The position numbers were made by a program, and so were the translations under genes. Positions 46,171 to 55,957 of a stretch of 64,000 bases of DNA are shown here, piece by piece. The notes beneath the pieces are model-generated. The model did not search any database and was not told the DNA's origin. It saw only the letters and a list, made by a program, of their open reading frames with translations. The first letter of the stretch is position 1. Every line of letters starts with the position of its first letter. Source of the stretch: JBBATK01 sp044228285. Its GTDB lineage: Bacteria; Bacteroidota; Ignavibacteria; Kapaibacteriales; NICIL-2. The DNA lies in NCBI GenBank assembly GCA_044228285.1, contig JBGAVD010000001.1, positions 496,001 through 560,000 of the forward strand. The letters run 5' to 3'.

Positions 46171-47367
46171 ATGCGTAGTGTTTTCATTGCAGTTCAGATA
46201 CTGTTTGTTTGTGTTCACCTTCATGCTCAAAGCAGCTCTCAGGACAGTGTAAATGTGCGTGGAGGCGTCAGTGCCCGTTACTCACGTCCAACCACACTTA
46301 GTTCACTAGGTTCCACAACGGAAGTTGGTGGGTATGCTGACGGACACATCAACTATATAAAGAAGAACGGTCTTGAAGAAGGTATGAGCATGGAGATGCG
46401 ACACTTCAATCTCTTTGTTTTTTCTTCGATTAGTCCGCGCATCATGCTTCAGTCGGAGTTAGAGTTCGAGCACGGTACAGAAGAGATTAGCCTGGAGATG
46501 GCACAGTTTGACATTCGTATGGCAGATAACCTTATAGTTCGTGCGGGGATTCTCGTGGTTCCTTTAGGTGCCTTTAATCAACGCCACGATAGTCCTCTCT
46601 ATGAATTCATAGATCGTCCTCTAGTCAGCACGAGAGTGCTTCCTGCAACCCTGTCGATGATGGGCTTTGGTGCACGTGGGCGATTCTGGCTGGGCAGCAG
46701 TTCTACGATTGGTTATGACGCGGTTATCGTTAATGGCTTAGGAGATAAGATACTCTCAACCTCCGAGCAAAAGACGGTTGTTCGCGCAGCACGATCGAAT
46801 GCGCTTTTTGAGGAGTCAAACAATGGCGTACCAGCTGTGGTTGCTCGTGTGAATTGGATCTATCAGCGTCAGTTTGAAATTGGTTTGTCTGGCTACCACG
46901 GCATATACAACAGTTTCCGAAATGAAGGTGCGCAGGTAGATACCAAGCGCACTCTCACCATGCTTGCTGTTGACTACAGTCTTGACTTGCCCTTCTGCCA
47001 TATTCAAGGTGAATCGGCTATGAACTCCGTTGAACTTCCTAGTGGTAGTGCTGCCAGCTTTGCATCGAAACAGTGGGGAAGCTATCTTGAGGCGGTGGTG
47101 CCTGTCGTGATTTTCGAGTGGATGGGCTACAAAACTGCTCAGCTCAACGCAGCGATTCGCGCTGAACTTGCAGACTACAACCAAGGAGAGTTTAGTCCAG
47201 GGCTCGACAAGGTCGATGACGAACAGGCTCTTAGCGCATCTCTGTCGCTACGTCCAACACCTAACACCTCAATTCGCTTGGTCTACCAACATCACTGGAT
47301 TCGCGATGTTGTCGGCAATCCTTCCCGTATTGCGGGATTCCAGTTTGGATTGGCTAGCTACTTCTAA
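46171..47367 (+). CDS. Outer-membrane beta-barrel (porin-like) protein
   Basis: 398 residues with a signal peptide ending LHAQ (residues about 1-18). The remainder is alternating hydrophobic/polar beta strands with aromatic girdles and a C-terminal Phe (FQFGLASYF), as expected for an outer-membrane barrel, like phosphate- or sugar-type porins. It starts five bases after the Rieske stop, so it is co-transcribed, and may bring in or release the substrate of the redox pair. The substrate is not predictable. Confidence 0.75.
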   Translation: MRSVFIAVQILFVCVHLHAQSSSQDSVNVRGGVSARYSRPTTLSSLGSTTEVGGYADGHINYIKKNGLEEGMSMEMRHFNLFVFSSISPRIMLQSELEFEHGTEEISLEMAQFDIRMADNLIVRAGILVVPLGAFNQRHDSPLYEFIDRPLVSTRVLPATLSMMGFGARGRFWLGSSSTIGYDAVIVNGLGDKILSTSEQKTVVRAARSNALFEESNNGVPAVVARVNWIYQRQFEIGLSGYHGIYNSFRNEGAQVDTKRTLTMLAVDYSLDLPFCHIQGESAMNSVELPSGSAASFASKQWGSYLEAVVPVVIFEWMGYKTAQLNAAIRAELADYNQGEFSPGLDKVDDEQALSASLSLRPTPNTSIRLVYQHHWIRDVVGNPSRIAGFQFGLASYF

Positions 47368-47597
47368 AGAGAGATGTCTTCTGCGTGTGTAGAGTTACTC
47401 ACTCTGTGCTGATGCACCGGACTGCAGTCCAGTCTACTATCACCAATACACAAAAGCAGCTGGAGTGGATTTCTGCTATTGTTTGAACAAGCTCGTTGCT
47501 CTGGCAGGTAGGCCTTCTCGAGGTGAACGATCGCCATTTCATAAGCTAAGAGTGTGGCATTGAGCTACGTGTCTTACTTGCACAGCCACAGCCAAGA

Positions 47598-48107
47598 CTA
47601 TCCTTCTACTACGGCAGATGGAACATCTTCCGCCTGTCCAATTTGTTCAACAAGAGAGAGCTTTTCGCACAGTGCAGAGAGTGTTCGAAGTTCAGCTTCG
47701 GGAATACGCGTACTGATCTGCATCATAAGAGTGCGGAGTCCGGCGTCAATACGAGCCAGACTTTCCATGCCCTCTGGAGTTATTCTGTGGAGTACAACAC
47801 GCCGATCGAGCGAATCATCCTCACGTACCACGAAGCCCATTTTGACAAGATTGTTGATCGAACGAGTGACGTCAACGCTTTTTTCAACCAATCGACGAAG
47901 GACATCACCTCTCGAGAGTCCGTGTTTTGGACTTTGACACAGTATGCGCATCACATGGTACTGCGCCGCCGTTACACCAATGGGAGCACAGGCCTCATCT
48001 ACTTTTTCTTTGATAAAGTTTGAAGCAATGCTGATGTTAATGATTGCTTCTAGCGCAGGGTTCTTGAAATGATCCTGTGCAACGTGTTGTTGTAAAGCTT
48101 GTCCCAT
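47598..48107 (-). CDS. MarR-family transcriptional regulator
   Basis: 169 residues. Winged-helix MarR fold: YHVMRILCQSPKHGLSRGDVL, recognition helix region VTRSINNLVKMGFV and wing REDDSLDRRVVLHRITPEG. ATG 48107 is preceded by a GGAG site; an in-frame TTG at 48116 is rejected. It is divergent from the propeller gene and probably controls it, itself, or paaA. Confidence 0.9.
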   Translation of the reverse strand: MGQALQQHVAQDHFKNPALEAIINISIASNFIKEKVDEACAPIGVTAAQYHVMRILCQSPKHGLSRGDVLRRLVEKSVDVTRSINNLVKMGFVVREDDSLDRRVVLHRITPEGMESLARIDAGLRTLMMQISTRIPEAELRTLSALCEKLSLVEQIGQAEDVPSAVVEG

Positions 48108-48133
48108 AATTTCCAACTCCTCTCTCTAGTGCT

Positions 48134-48156
48134 CGTTGCAAAACAACGTATTTTTG
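48134..48156 (+). promoter_or_regulatory. Putative MarR operator and -7 element
   Basis: CGTTG-CAAAA-CAACG (48134-48148) directly abuts TATTTTTG (48149-48156, TAnnTTTG) on the plus strand, between MarR and the TolB-like gene. The position suits repression of the propeller gene and autoregulation. Confidence 0.4.
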
Positions 48157-48200
48157 TCGTGCCTAACCTAACAAAGGATATTCACATAACAAGACCTCGA

Positions 48201-49250
48201 ATGCGAAGACGATCATCACAGCTCGTAGTACTCCTTCTCCTCATCTGCGCAAACATCACTCTCATTTCGCAAGGAGCACCGGATTCTTCTTACGAGAGCC
48301 GAGAAAAGCACTTCCGTAACATTCGCCAACTCACCACCGATGGTGAGAATGCCGAAGCCTACTTGTCGTTTGACGGCAAGAAGCTCGTCTATCAAGCGCA
48401 CATTGGCGATAGTGCTTGCGATCAAATCTACACCATGAATTTGGACGGATCACAGAAGCGATTAGTGAGCACCGGAAAGGGAAGAACAACCTGCGCTTAT
48501 TATCTGCCTAATGGTGAGATTATCTATGCCAGCACCCACGCAGCCTCGGCAAGCTGTCCGCAGAAGCCAGATATGAGTAAAGGCTACGTATGGCCTTTGT
48601 ACCCAGACTACGATATCTACTGTTCAAAAGTCGATGGCAGCAATCTTCGAAAACTTATAGCCAGCGATGGCTATGATGCAGAGGCAACGGTGAGTCCTAA
48701 AGGTGATCGCATCATCTTTACGTCAACACGCGACGGAGATATCGAGCTCTACAGCTGTGATCTTCGTGGCAAGAATATCAAACGTCTTACGAATCTCCTG
48801 GGCTATGACGGAGGCGCATTTTTCAGTAGTGATGGGAAGCAGATTGTGTTTCGTGCCTCGCGTCCTAAAGCAAAAGACTCCGCAGAGTATGTTGATTTGC
48901 TCCGACAAAACCTTATCCGGCCTCGTAATCTCGAAATCATGGTCATGGATGCAGATGGAAAAAACCTAAAGCAACTCACGAACAATGGCAAGGCGAACTT
49001 CGCTCCTTTCTTCCATCCTGACGGTAAAAGAGTGCTCTTTTCATCGAATATGGGCGATCCTCGGGGTAGAAATTTCGATCTCTGGATGATTAACACCGAC
49101 GGTACAGGCTTGGAACGGGTCACGTATTACGATCAATTTGATGGTTTTCCGATGTTTACAAAGGACGGAAAACAATTGATATTCTGCTCAAATCGTCATA
49201 ACGCCAAGGCGGGCGACACAAACGTGTTTATTTGCGACTGGGTTGAATAG
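48201..49250 (+). CDS. TolB-like beta-propeller protein (PD40/WD40-like repeats)
   Basis: 349 residues. Signal peptide about 1-25 (VVLLLLICANITLISQGA). Five PD40-type blades are recognisable: FDGKKLVYQAH, PKGDRIIFTSTRDGDIELY, SSDGKQIVFRAS, HPDGKRVLFSSN, TKDGKQLIFCSN. Several cysteines may form disulfides (SCPQKPD). Likely a periplasmic binding or scaffold propeller rather than the TolB of the Tol-Pal system. ATG 48201 was chosen; an upstream in-frame TTG lies inside the divergent MarR. Confidence 0.82.
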   Translation: MRRRSSQLVVLLLLICANITLISQGAPDSSYESREKHFRNIRQLTTDGENAEAYLSFDGKKLVYQAHIGDSACDQIYTMNLDGSQKRLVSTGKGRTTCAYYLPNGEIIYASTHAASASCPQKPDMSKGYVWPLYPDYDIYCSKVDGSNLRKLIASDGYDAEATVSPKGDRIIFTSTRDGDIELYSCDLRGKNIKRLTNLLGYDGGAFFSSDGKQIVFRASRPKAKDSAEYVDLLRQNLIRPRNLEIMVMDADGKNLKQLTNNGKANFAPFFHPDGKRVLFSSNMGDPRGRNFDLWMINTDGTGLERVTYYDQFDGFPMFTKDGKQLIFCSNRHNAKAGDTNVFICDWVE

Positions 49251-49326
49251 CATTCTCTGAACCAGTGTCAGGCGAACCTGAGTAGATTCCAAGACAGAGG
49301 CCGAGAGCTTATCGCTTACTTTTCAG

Positions 49327-49334
49327 TATTTTTG
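49327..49334 (+). promoter_or_regulatory. Putative -7 element of paaA
   Basis: TATTTTTG (TAnnTTTG), about 70 bases before the paaA ATG, which has an AGGAG Shine-Dalgarno site. No TTG at the -33 spacing. Confidence 0.4.
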
Positions 49335-49404
49335 GTCGACACAAGGAGATACGGCAATTCCTTGTGCCTTGCACCTAACACAACTTGAATTTCAGGAGAC
49401 ATCC

Positions 49405-50391
49405 ATGTACGGAAATGTCAGCGTCGTTGACGCCCCTTCAAAGAACGATCGTTTTGCAGAGGACCCAGTCCTTCTTGCAGAGTTCCAGGCGAAGATCGAT
49501 CGCGGAGAAAAGATTGAGCCGGGTGATTGGATGCCACGGGAGTACCGCCGCCAACTCATTCGAATGATTGAACAACATGCGCACTCAGAGATTATTGGCG
49601 CGCTTCCAGAAGGGACATGGATTACCCGTGCTCCTGGTTTCCGTCGTCGTATGGCTCTCATTGCGAAAGTTCAAGATGAGATTGGCCACGGCCACCTTCT
49701 CTACAGTGCGGCTGAAACATTGGGCAAGACTCGTGAAGCAATGTTGAATGACTTGCTCAGCGGAAAGTCAAAGTACTGCAACATCTTTAACTACCCAGCA
49801 GAAACATGGGCTGATACTGCCGTCATTGCATGGCTCGTTGATGCCGCAGCGATTATCAATCAAGTAATCAATGCGAAAGGCTCGTATGGTCCTTATTGCA
49901 GAGCACTCGATCGCATCTGTACCGAAGAGTCTTTCCACTTGAAGTACGGCTATGATTCAGTAGTGACCTTGGCAACAGGTACGAGTATCCAACGAGAAAT
50001 GGTGCAAGCAGCCATGAATCGCTGGTGGCGTCCATTGATGCACTTCTTTGGACCTCCTGATGTAATGTCGGAACACACCAGTACACTCATGCGCTGGAAA
50101 GTAAAAATGGCTTCAAACGATGAAATGCGTCAACAGTTTTTTGAAAGCTATGTTCCAAAAATCTGGGAGTTAGGTTTGACCGTACCTGATCCAGAACTTC
50201 GCAAAGATGAAACAACTGGTCAGTGGGTCTACGGCGATCCTGATTGGGATGAGTTCTTCAGAGTCATTAATGGTGACGGACCTTGCAATGCAGAACGACT
50301 CTCCGTTCGCCGCTGGGTTGAAGAAAGCGGTGCCTGGGTGCGTAAAGCCTTGCTTAAACCAGATGCGAAGTACGTACTACCGCTATCGTAG
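49405..50391 (+). CDS. paaA: 1,2-phenylacetyl-CoA epoxidase catalytic subunit A
   Basis: 328 residues (E. coli PaaA about 309). The di-iron ligand motifs are clear: EQHAHSEIIGALPE, VQDEIGHGHLLYSAAE and CTEESFHLKYG. PaaA with PaaB/C/E epoxidises the ring of phenylacetyl-CoA using O2 and NADPH. ATG 49405 follows CAGGAGACATCC. None of paaB, paaC, paaD, paaE or the thioesterase is in the window, so either the partners lie elsewhere or the protein has another role. Ends at a strong terminator. Confidence 0.9.
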   Translation: MYGNVSVVDAPSKNDRFAEDPVLLAEFQAKIDRGEKIEPGDWMPREYRRQLIRMIEQHAHSEIIGALPEGTWITRAPGFRRRMALIAKVQDEIGHGHLLYSAAETLGKTREAMLNDLLSGKSKYCNIFNYPAETWADTAVIAWLVDAAAIINQVINAKGSYGPYCRALDRICTEESFHLKYGYDSVVTLATGTSIQREMVQAAMNRWWRPLMHFFGPPDVMSEHTSTLMRWKVKMASNDEMRQQFFESYVPKIWELGLTVPDPELRKDETTGQWVYGDPDWDEFFRVINGDGPCNAERLSVRRWVEESGAWVRKALLKPDAKYVLPLS

Positions 50392-50413
50392 TCGGCTTGA
50401 GACTTTTTATCAA

Positions 50414-50448
50414 CGCAAAAAGGATGTGCTTCGCACATCCTTTTTGCG
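50414..50448 (+). terminator. Terminator of paaA, with GCTTCGC core
   Basis: CGCAAAAAGGATGTGC-TTC-GCACATCCTTTTTGCG, a perfect 16-bp stem with T run in both directions and the GCTTCGC loop core. Probably bidirectional. Confidence 0.88.
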
Positions 50449-50674
50449 TTAGAGTTGAGTCCAAAGCCAGACAACTCTGATGAACTTTACGCACCTGTAC
50501 CGTGTTCACAAGAACTCGCCGACTTAGATGCAATCATGACTCTGCGCCTGAGCGAGGTCTCCACAACGATGCCCAAGCTGTCAAGGATGTGTTGATGCTA
50601 AACTCAAGCAGAGAAAGCTGAGTGGAATTCGCAGCGTGTATTGTTTGCGTCGTGTTTGCCTTGTGTTCGCGTTT

Positions 50675-53600
50675 CTAGCGAACAATGTGTAAGATCTTCC
50701 GTTGTTGAGTTTGAGCAGAATACGATTCGACGATATATGATCCCACGGCGAGATCGCTACACAGCCAGTACACACGTTGCACCGAGTCGTCGGCTTGCAG
50801 CTCTGTGCTTCTAAGAACCTCGCCGCGCAGGTTTATCAATCGCAGTCGTGTAGCTGAATGAGCGCGTAAGCGTATCTCAACTTTCTCGTTTCCAGGATTG
50901 GGAACTACCTGCAAGCCATGATCTTCCGCTTCGTCTTTACGTTCGGTTAGAGACACAACAACAATGCGTTTTCGTCCAACACGAGAGCAAGCAGACGACG
51001 TGTCCGAGCTCCACTCTAGCGTTGCAGAAGTGTCAGCCGATAGCCAGCGCACCTGCACTAATCGAGTGTCTAAGGTGTCAATAGTTGCAACTATCTCTCC
51101 TGAAGAACTGCAGCGCCATTGAGACTCACCGGCAGCTACCTTCTCTATTTTGAACGATGTGTTGCTTCCAAGAGCAACTGTATCTGGTCCATCGATCAGT
51201 ATCTCAGATTGTTGAAGAGGTATAGAACTGACTGTCCATTGAGGTGCAGAGCTAAAAACAAAGGCACGCTGGCTTGTGTCGCTACTTGGGTTTGCTCGAG
51301 CGCTTGCCCCCATTCCCTCATCAAGAGCCCAACTAGCAACGAGATTTGGATGGGATTGAATGTGTGTGTTCATAGTCCGCAAGATTTCTTCTTGCGAGCG
51401 GACACGATTCCATACACGAAACTCGGAGACCCGACCTTTGAAACCATTGGCTGCATTCATTTGCTGGCCTAGTCGCAGTTCGCTAAGAGCGCGTGCAGAA
51501 TCTGCTCGCAACTCATAGGCTACCCGTTGACCGTTGAGGTAGATGGCTTGATACTTTTGTGCATCACTTACGAGTGCAATGTGTGTCCACTTATTGAAGT
51601 ACTGTGCATAGCTAGCAAAGACCCTACCTTTCGACAGTGAACCGCAATCCCAGTAAAGGTTTTTATCGCCCCAGGGTCCGGTACACTGACAACGATTGTT
51701 CGCATCATCTTTCGAACCGAAAGCGAAGAGTGTGGCATTTCGCAGATCAAGGGAGTCGACATAGTGCCACCACTCTATGCACATCTCTCCCTCGGGAGCA
51801 CTGATGGCCTTGCTGAGAGCAACAGTTTTCGTGTCGAAGGTTGGAGCGCTCTGGGAACAGAGAGTGTCGCAAATGAAACTCCATGCTGATGACCACTCAG
51901 ATATTTTCTGTGCATTGACACTTCTCGCACGCCAGTAATAGCGGACACGCGGAAGCAGAGCTAGACCTTGAGTGCTGAGTTCAGTGGAATTCGGTACGCT
52001 ATAGACTGGACCTTGAAAGTCTGGGGTGGCTGACAATTGAACCTCATAGACACTCGCACTCGAAACAGATGACCATCGCAAGGAGGGGAATGGAAAAGTG
52101 CTTGTAGATGAGTCGGCAGGTGATAGCAACACTGGGCTCAGGAGCACAGAGCTGCTGCTACAGTTGATGGGCGCATCAGATGCTGAGCGCATTCCTGATC
52201 TTACAAGTACCGCCGCCGCTTGTTGCAAACCGTTGTCTCCGAGTATAGAATCCTGCAGGGGTTCATCGAATTTGTAGTAGACCATAAGATTCGGTGAAGC
52301 CGGGGGAATGTTTCTATTCATGTTGGCAAAAATCTCTTCTTGACTCCGCACTCGATTCCAAAGACGAAACTCGTCGATGCGACCAAGGAAGTTGAGTCCG
52401 AGATTGAGACCAACGAGGTTCTTTGGACTATCTGCTACTGTCGATGAGGCAACAAGTTGTCCATCAAGATAAATGGCTTTGAAGGTGGAACCATCTGAGA
52501 CCACGCACACATGTGTCCACTTGTCTAAATAAGGTTTGTAGTTCAGACTGATGCGACCACTCGTATTGATATTGCCATAATCCCAATACATATTACCGTC
52601 TAAGTACGGAGCGTGAATGAGGAAGCGATTCGTTACTTGGTCAGCGCCCACTCTGAGTGCCGTTTGGAGACTGGCTAGGTCGGCCGACTTCACATAGTTC
52701 CAAAACTCAACACTAACAGGACCACCTGCGCGCCAGTCCAGGGAAGCTGCTGTGAGCCTGTCACTCGTCTTTGTGAAATTCAAACCATTGCCTGCACAAC
52801 TAGTGCCGAGCGTAAAGCTATTCGCCGATGACCAGGCGGTGCTATACTCAAGGTTGAATGCTCGAACTCGCCATGTGTAGTTCTGACGAAAATTCAAGCT
52901 CAGACTCATTGGTTGTTTAGTATCAAGAATGAAGTTGTAGAGTGGTACACTGAGGTCGGTACCTAAGAAGATTTGAACTTGATACCATAGTGCTCCCTGA
53001 GGACTCGACCAAACGAATCGTGAAGGGTTGGGAACATTCTTTGACTGATGCTCAGGAACAAGTGCCTTTATTGTACTGAGTGAGTCGAATGATAAGCGCC
53101 TGCTCGGCCGCACTGTTACTTTGTTTGAGTTAATAGACTTTTGTGATTTCCGGATAGCAATAATCGTGTAGGTATAGGGTTGATCATTGACCACACTTTC
53201 ATCAACATAGCTCAGAATTGTTGGTGCAAGTGTGGCAACATTGGCAAAAGCGCCGCCGCCAGTCGATCGTTGGAGCACGTAGGACTCAATACCAGCGGTA
53301 GAGGAAGCTCCCCACCAAAGAAGGACTGCTTTGTTGACTGCTTGAGCTTTCAGACCGATGGGAGGTGCTATACCACCTGCATGGTTGAAGCTGCGTCCAA
53401 GAGAATCGTTCGGCGCATACCGATCCTTTGCGCTTATGATTTTAGCAGTCATGATGAACTGTCCAGGAGGCAGCTCAGGAACTGTCTTAAATGCTATCGT
53501 GGAAATCTCACCAGCTTTGATGGTTGGTACGTCGATTGTTTGAGCGAAGACCTCATCGCCACTATCTCTCCAGTACAATGAATACTTCACGCTTGCAGAA

Positions 53601-55690
53601 GCATCGGAGTTCCCGTTGTTTCGAAATGCTACTCGAGGAACAAATGGCGCGCTTATCGTTGTATCTGAAGAAGGGCTTACGAACTCGAGTGCTTGCATGT
53701 CGACGTCGGTGACAATGCTAAACACCTTGTCACTCTGATCGCGCGTTGACGAGTTCTTCATGTCGACTACTCTCACCAAGGCTTTCGACGTGAGGTATGC
53801 CGGAACTTTCCATGTATACGACAAGGTGGAGGCCGAATAATAGGTTTGGATACTGTGCCAATGAAGGCCTTCATCCGTACTCAGTTCAATGATGAGTTTG
53901 TCAATTCCAGATTGCGTCCATGTAACGGCAACCATACTATCGGCTTTGAGTTGCTCTCCGCCATTCGGATAGCGCAGTTGAACATTGGTGTTCCCCGGAT
54001 TTCCAACTTGAAAGGGTCTGACAAGGTTGTTGTTCGATAGATCACCATCAGAATTCAGAGTGATGCTAACGTTCGCGAGATAGCTCCCTACGGGTAGAGC
54101 GCAGCTATCGAAACTCATGAGGCTCGTGCTACCTAGTCCAAGCGAGCTCAAGCTTCTTGTGCTGCTGAAGATGATAATGCTGCCAGACAGGTTCGTTACT
54201 TGAAAGTTTATACTGATGTTCTGTGCGGCAGAGAAACCGAGATTAGTAACGAGAGCCTGTGGTGCAAAACGCTTTTGGACTGGAATGGTAGCACCGTTTG
54301 CTGGATTGATGATAGCGCTCAGTGCGCAGTCGACCATGAACTGCTGATCTGCATTGCGCATGCAGTTGCCAAGTACTCGTTGCGCTGAGCTACGGAGAAG
54401 CGTAGCAACGCGCGGATGAAAGCGAAGCTCCGTGCCATAGCTGGTCAAGTGACAGTAACTCATGATCGAGCCACTGCGAGGTAGAGGCTTAGAGTAGCAT
54501 CCACCTTCGGCATTGACACATGAATCTACAGGAGGAGCCCAGGAACAATTATGCGTGTGGGGCGATCCGAAGTTGTGGCCGATTTCATGAGCCATGACAT
54601 CAACATCCCAAGCATAGGAGTTTACAGGGAAGTTCGTTCCGCCCGCTATGCCACCAACCGAATAGGCATAGGAACCACATAGTACACCAACCCAGGCGAG
54701 ACCACCGTTGTACGACGTAACCAGATAGGTCGTCGTGCGCTTTACGCTCTGCATGTTTGTATTCCAATACGATGCAAGTTGGTTGAGCATGGAACCAAGA
54801 TCGCCTGTGTAGGGACAACTCTCGGTCCAAATACGCAAGTACGGTACTTGGATTCTCACATTGACATCTCTTTGGTAGACTGCACTAACAGCCCCGAGCG
54901 TGATGAGCAGGTAGTTAGCTGCCTGCGACAGATTACTTCCTTGTTGGGCAAAGTATTTCGTATCGCAGTCCACAGCAACGCGAGCAATCAAAGTTTGCGC
55001 GTTCTGGATTTGTTGCTCTTTCGAAATCTTGTTTTGATCAAGGCTGGCAAAAAACTCGTCGACACGCTTTTGGTAGTCGGGAAGTTCCTCTGCGCTACAC
55101 TGTGGTCGAGGTGGAGTTGGTACATCTTGTTGATTGTAGATGATGGTGACCGGCTTTGCAGATAGAATATTGTCTGGAGCTATTAGCAAACGCTGTACAC
55201 CTTCTGCTTGTGAAATCTCTACATAGCCCATCACATAGGTGCGGAAAAAGCAGAGATAGACAAAGGTGTTTGGCTGATCTGCTATAGATCCACTTACAAT
55301 AAGGTGCTTCTCAAGCTGATGGATTTTATCGCCGTTTATGGTACCCTCGCAGAATACAGCATCTCCGCTAAAGACATCAATCTTCTTGCACTGAAGTACT
55401 ACGCTTTTCGTTGAGCTCAGGGGAAAATCAGGAATATCGATCTCATTGAGCGAATGAAAGTCTGTAGCATCAAAAAGTGATGAGTTGACCTGCACGGTGC
55501 TTGCAGATGGAGGAAGTGGGCGTGCACTCTGCGTAGGGGCATCGCTTCGCAAGAGCAGCGGGAGCGTGTTAGCTGCTGCCTGCAGGTGCGTTGGACTCAG
55601 CGTGACGAAAAAAGCAAAGACAATAATGCTTCTTGTGAAGAGATGAAGCTCATGTGTCCGAGCTCCGCAACCCTTCGTTGAGCTGTACAT
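50675..55690 (-). CDS. Reprolysin-like metalloprotease with LamG modules and T9SS sorting domain
   Basis: 1,671-residue secreted protease. ATG 55690 gives a signal peptide (SIIVFAFFVTLSPTHLQA). The zinc site HEIGHNFGSPH and the Met-turn GSIMSYCH (about 367-410) place it in the M12B reprolysin-like group. Next come an Ig/CARDB-like region (about 440-560 and 660-770), an FN3-like domain (about 780-870), then a repeated module: FN3-like (about 880-960) plus LamG (about 966-1120), and FN3-like (about 1190-1275) plus LamG (about 1280-1440). The final 95 residues (VVPNPGNEKVEIRL, SYIVESYSAQTQQRKILHIVR-like end) form the T9SS sorting domain. Likely degrades external protein or attaches to glycans through LamG. 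Confidence 0.88.
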   Translation of the reverse strand: MYSSTKGCGARTHELHLFTRSIIVFAFFVTLSPTHLQAAANTLPLLLRSDAPTQSARPLPPSASTVQVNSSLFDATDFHSLNEIDIPDFPLSSTKSVVLQCKKIDVFSGDAVFCEGTINGDKIHQLEKHLIVSGSIADQPNTFVYLCFFRTYVMGYVEISQAEGVQRLLIAPDNILSAKPVTIIYNQQDVPTPPRPQCSAEELPDYQKRVDEFFASLDQNKISKEQQIQNAQTLIARVAVDCDTKYFAQQGSNLSQAANYLLITLGAVSAVYQRDVNVRIQVPYLRIWTESCPYTGDLGSMLNQLASYWNTNMQSVKRTTTYLVTSYNGGLAWVGVLCGSYAYSVGGIAGGTNFPVNSYAWDVDVMAHEIGHNFGSPHTHNCSWAPPVDSCVNAEGGCYSKPLPRSGSIMSYCHLTSYGTELRFHPRVATLLRSSAQRVLGNCMRNADQQFMVDCALSAIINPANGATIPVQKRFAPQALVTNLGFSAAQNISINFQVTNLSGSIIIFSSTRSLSSLGLGSTSLMSFDSCALPVGSYLANVSITLNSDGDLSNNNLVRPFQVGNPGNTNVQLRYPNGGEQLKADSMVAVTWTQSGIDKLIIELSTDEGLHWHSIQTYYSASTLSYTWKVPAYLTSKALVRVVDMKNSSTRDQSDKVFSIVTDVDMQALEFVSPSSDTTISAPFVPRVAFRNNGNSDASASVKYSLYWRDSGDEVFAQTIDVPTIKAGEISTIAFKTVPELPPGQFIMTAKIISAKDRYAPNDSLGRSFNHAGGIAPPIGLKAQAVNKAVLLWWGASSTAGIESYVLQRSTGGGAFANVATLAPTILSYVDESVVNDQPYTYTIIAIRKSQKSINSNKVTVRPSRRLSFDSLSTIKALVPEHQSKNVPNPSRFVWSSPQGALWYQVQIFLGTDLSVPLYNFILDTKQPMSLSLNFRQNYTWRVRAFNLEYSTAWSSANSFTLGTSCAGNGLNFTKTSDRLTAASLDWRAGGPVSVEFWNYVKSADLASLQTALRVGADQVTNRFLIHAPYLDGNMYWDYGNINTSGRISLNYKPYLDKWTHVCVVSDGSTFKAIYLDGQLVASSTVADSPKNLVGLNLGLNFLGRIDEFRLWNRVRSQEEIFANMNRNIPPASPNLMVYYKFDEPLQDSILGDNGLQQAAAVLVRSGMRSASDAPINCSSSSVLLSPVLLSPADSSTSTFPFPSLRWSSVSSASVYEVQLSATPDFQGPVYSVPNSTELSTQGLALLPRVRYYWRARSVNAQKISEWSSAWSFICDTLCSQSAPTFDTKTVALSKAISAPEGEMCIEWWHYVDSLDLRNATLFAFGSKDDANNRCQCTGPWGDKNLYWDCGSLSKGRVFASYAQYFNKWTHIALVSDAQKYQAIYLNGQRVAYELRADSARALSELRLGQQMNAANGFKGRVSEFRVWNRVRSQEEILRTMNTHIQSHPNLVASWALDEGMGASARANPSSDTSQRAFVFSSAPQWTVSSIPLQQSEILIDGPDTVALGSNTSFKIEKVAAGESQWRCSSSGEIVATIDTLDTRLVQVRWLSADTSATLEWSSDTSSACSRVGRKRIVVVSLTERKDEAEDHGLQVVPNPGNEKVEIRLRAHSATRLRLINLRGEVLRSTELQADDSVQRVYWLCSDLAVGSYIVESYSAQTQQRKILHIVR

Positions 55691-55957
55691 TGTGTAAAAC
55701 AGTTTGAGAGCTGATGAGCACCATTGGATGCTGGCTGAGAGTTGAATCGGCATAGCGTAGGAGAGAGTACTTGGTGTGGCGCAAACTACTGAACTGGTCG
55801 AAAGTAGAGTTCGGAATAATACATAGGTCGTGATGAACAGTGGCGCTTGATACGTTGACAGCTGAGAAGGAGTTTCGATGGGCTGCGAAGTCGGACGAGA
55901 CACACCTGAAAACCTATTCCAGATGTGTAAAGTCTATCTTGGCACTTTTGTATACCA

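Noticed and set aside
47554..47937. Plus-strand open frame over marR
   Set aside because: Antisense to a clear MarR gene; Ser/Arg-rich composition typical of a shadow frame.
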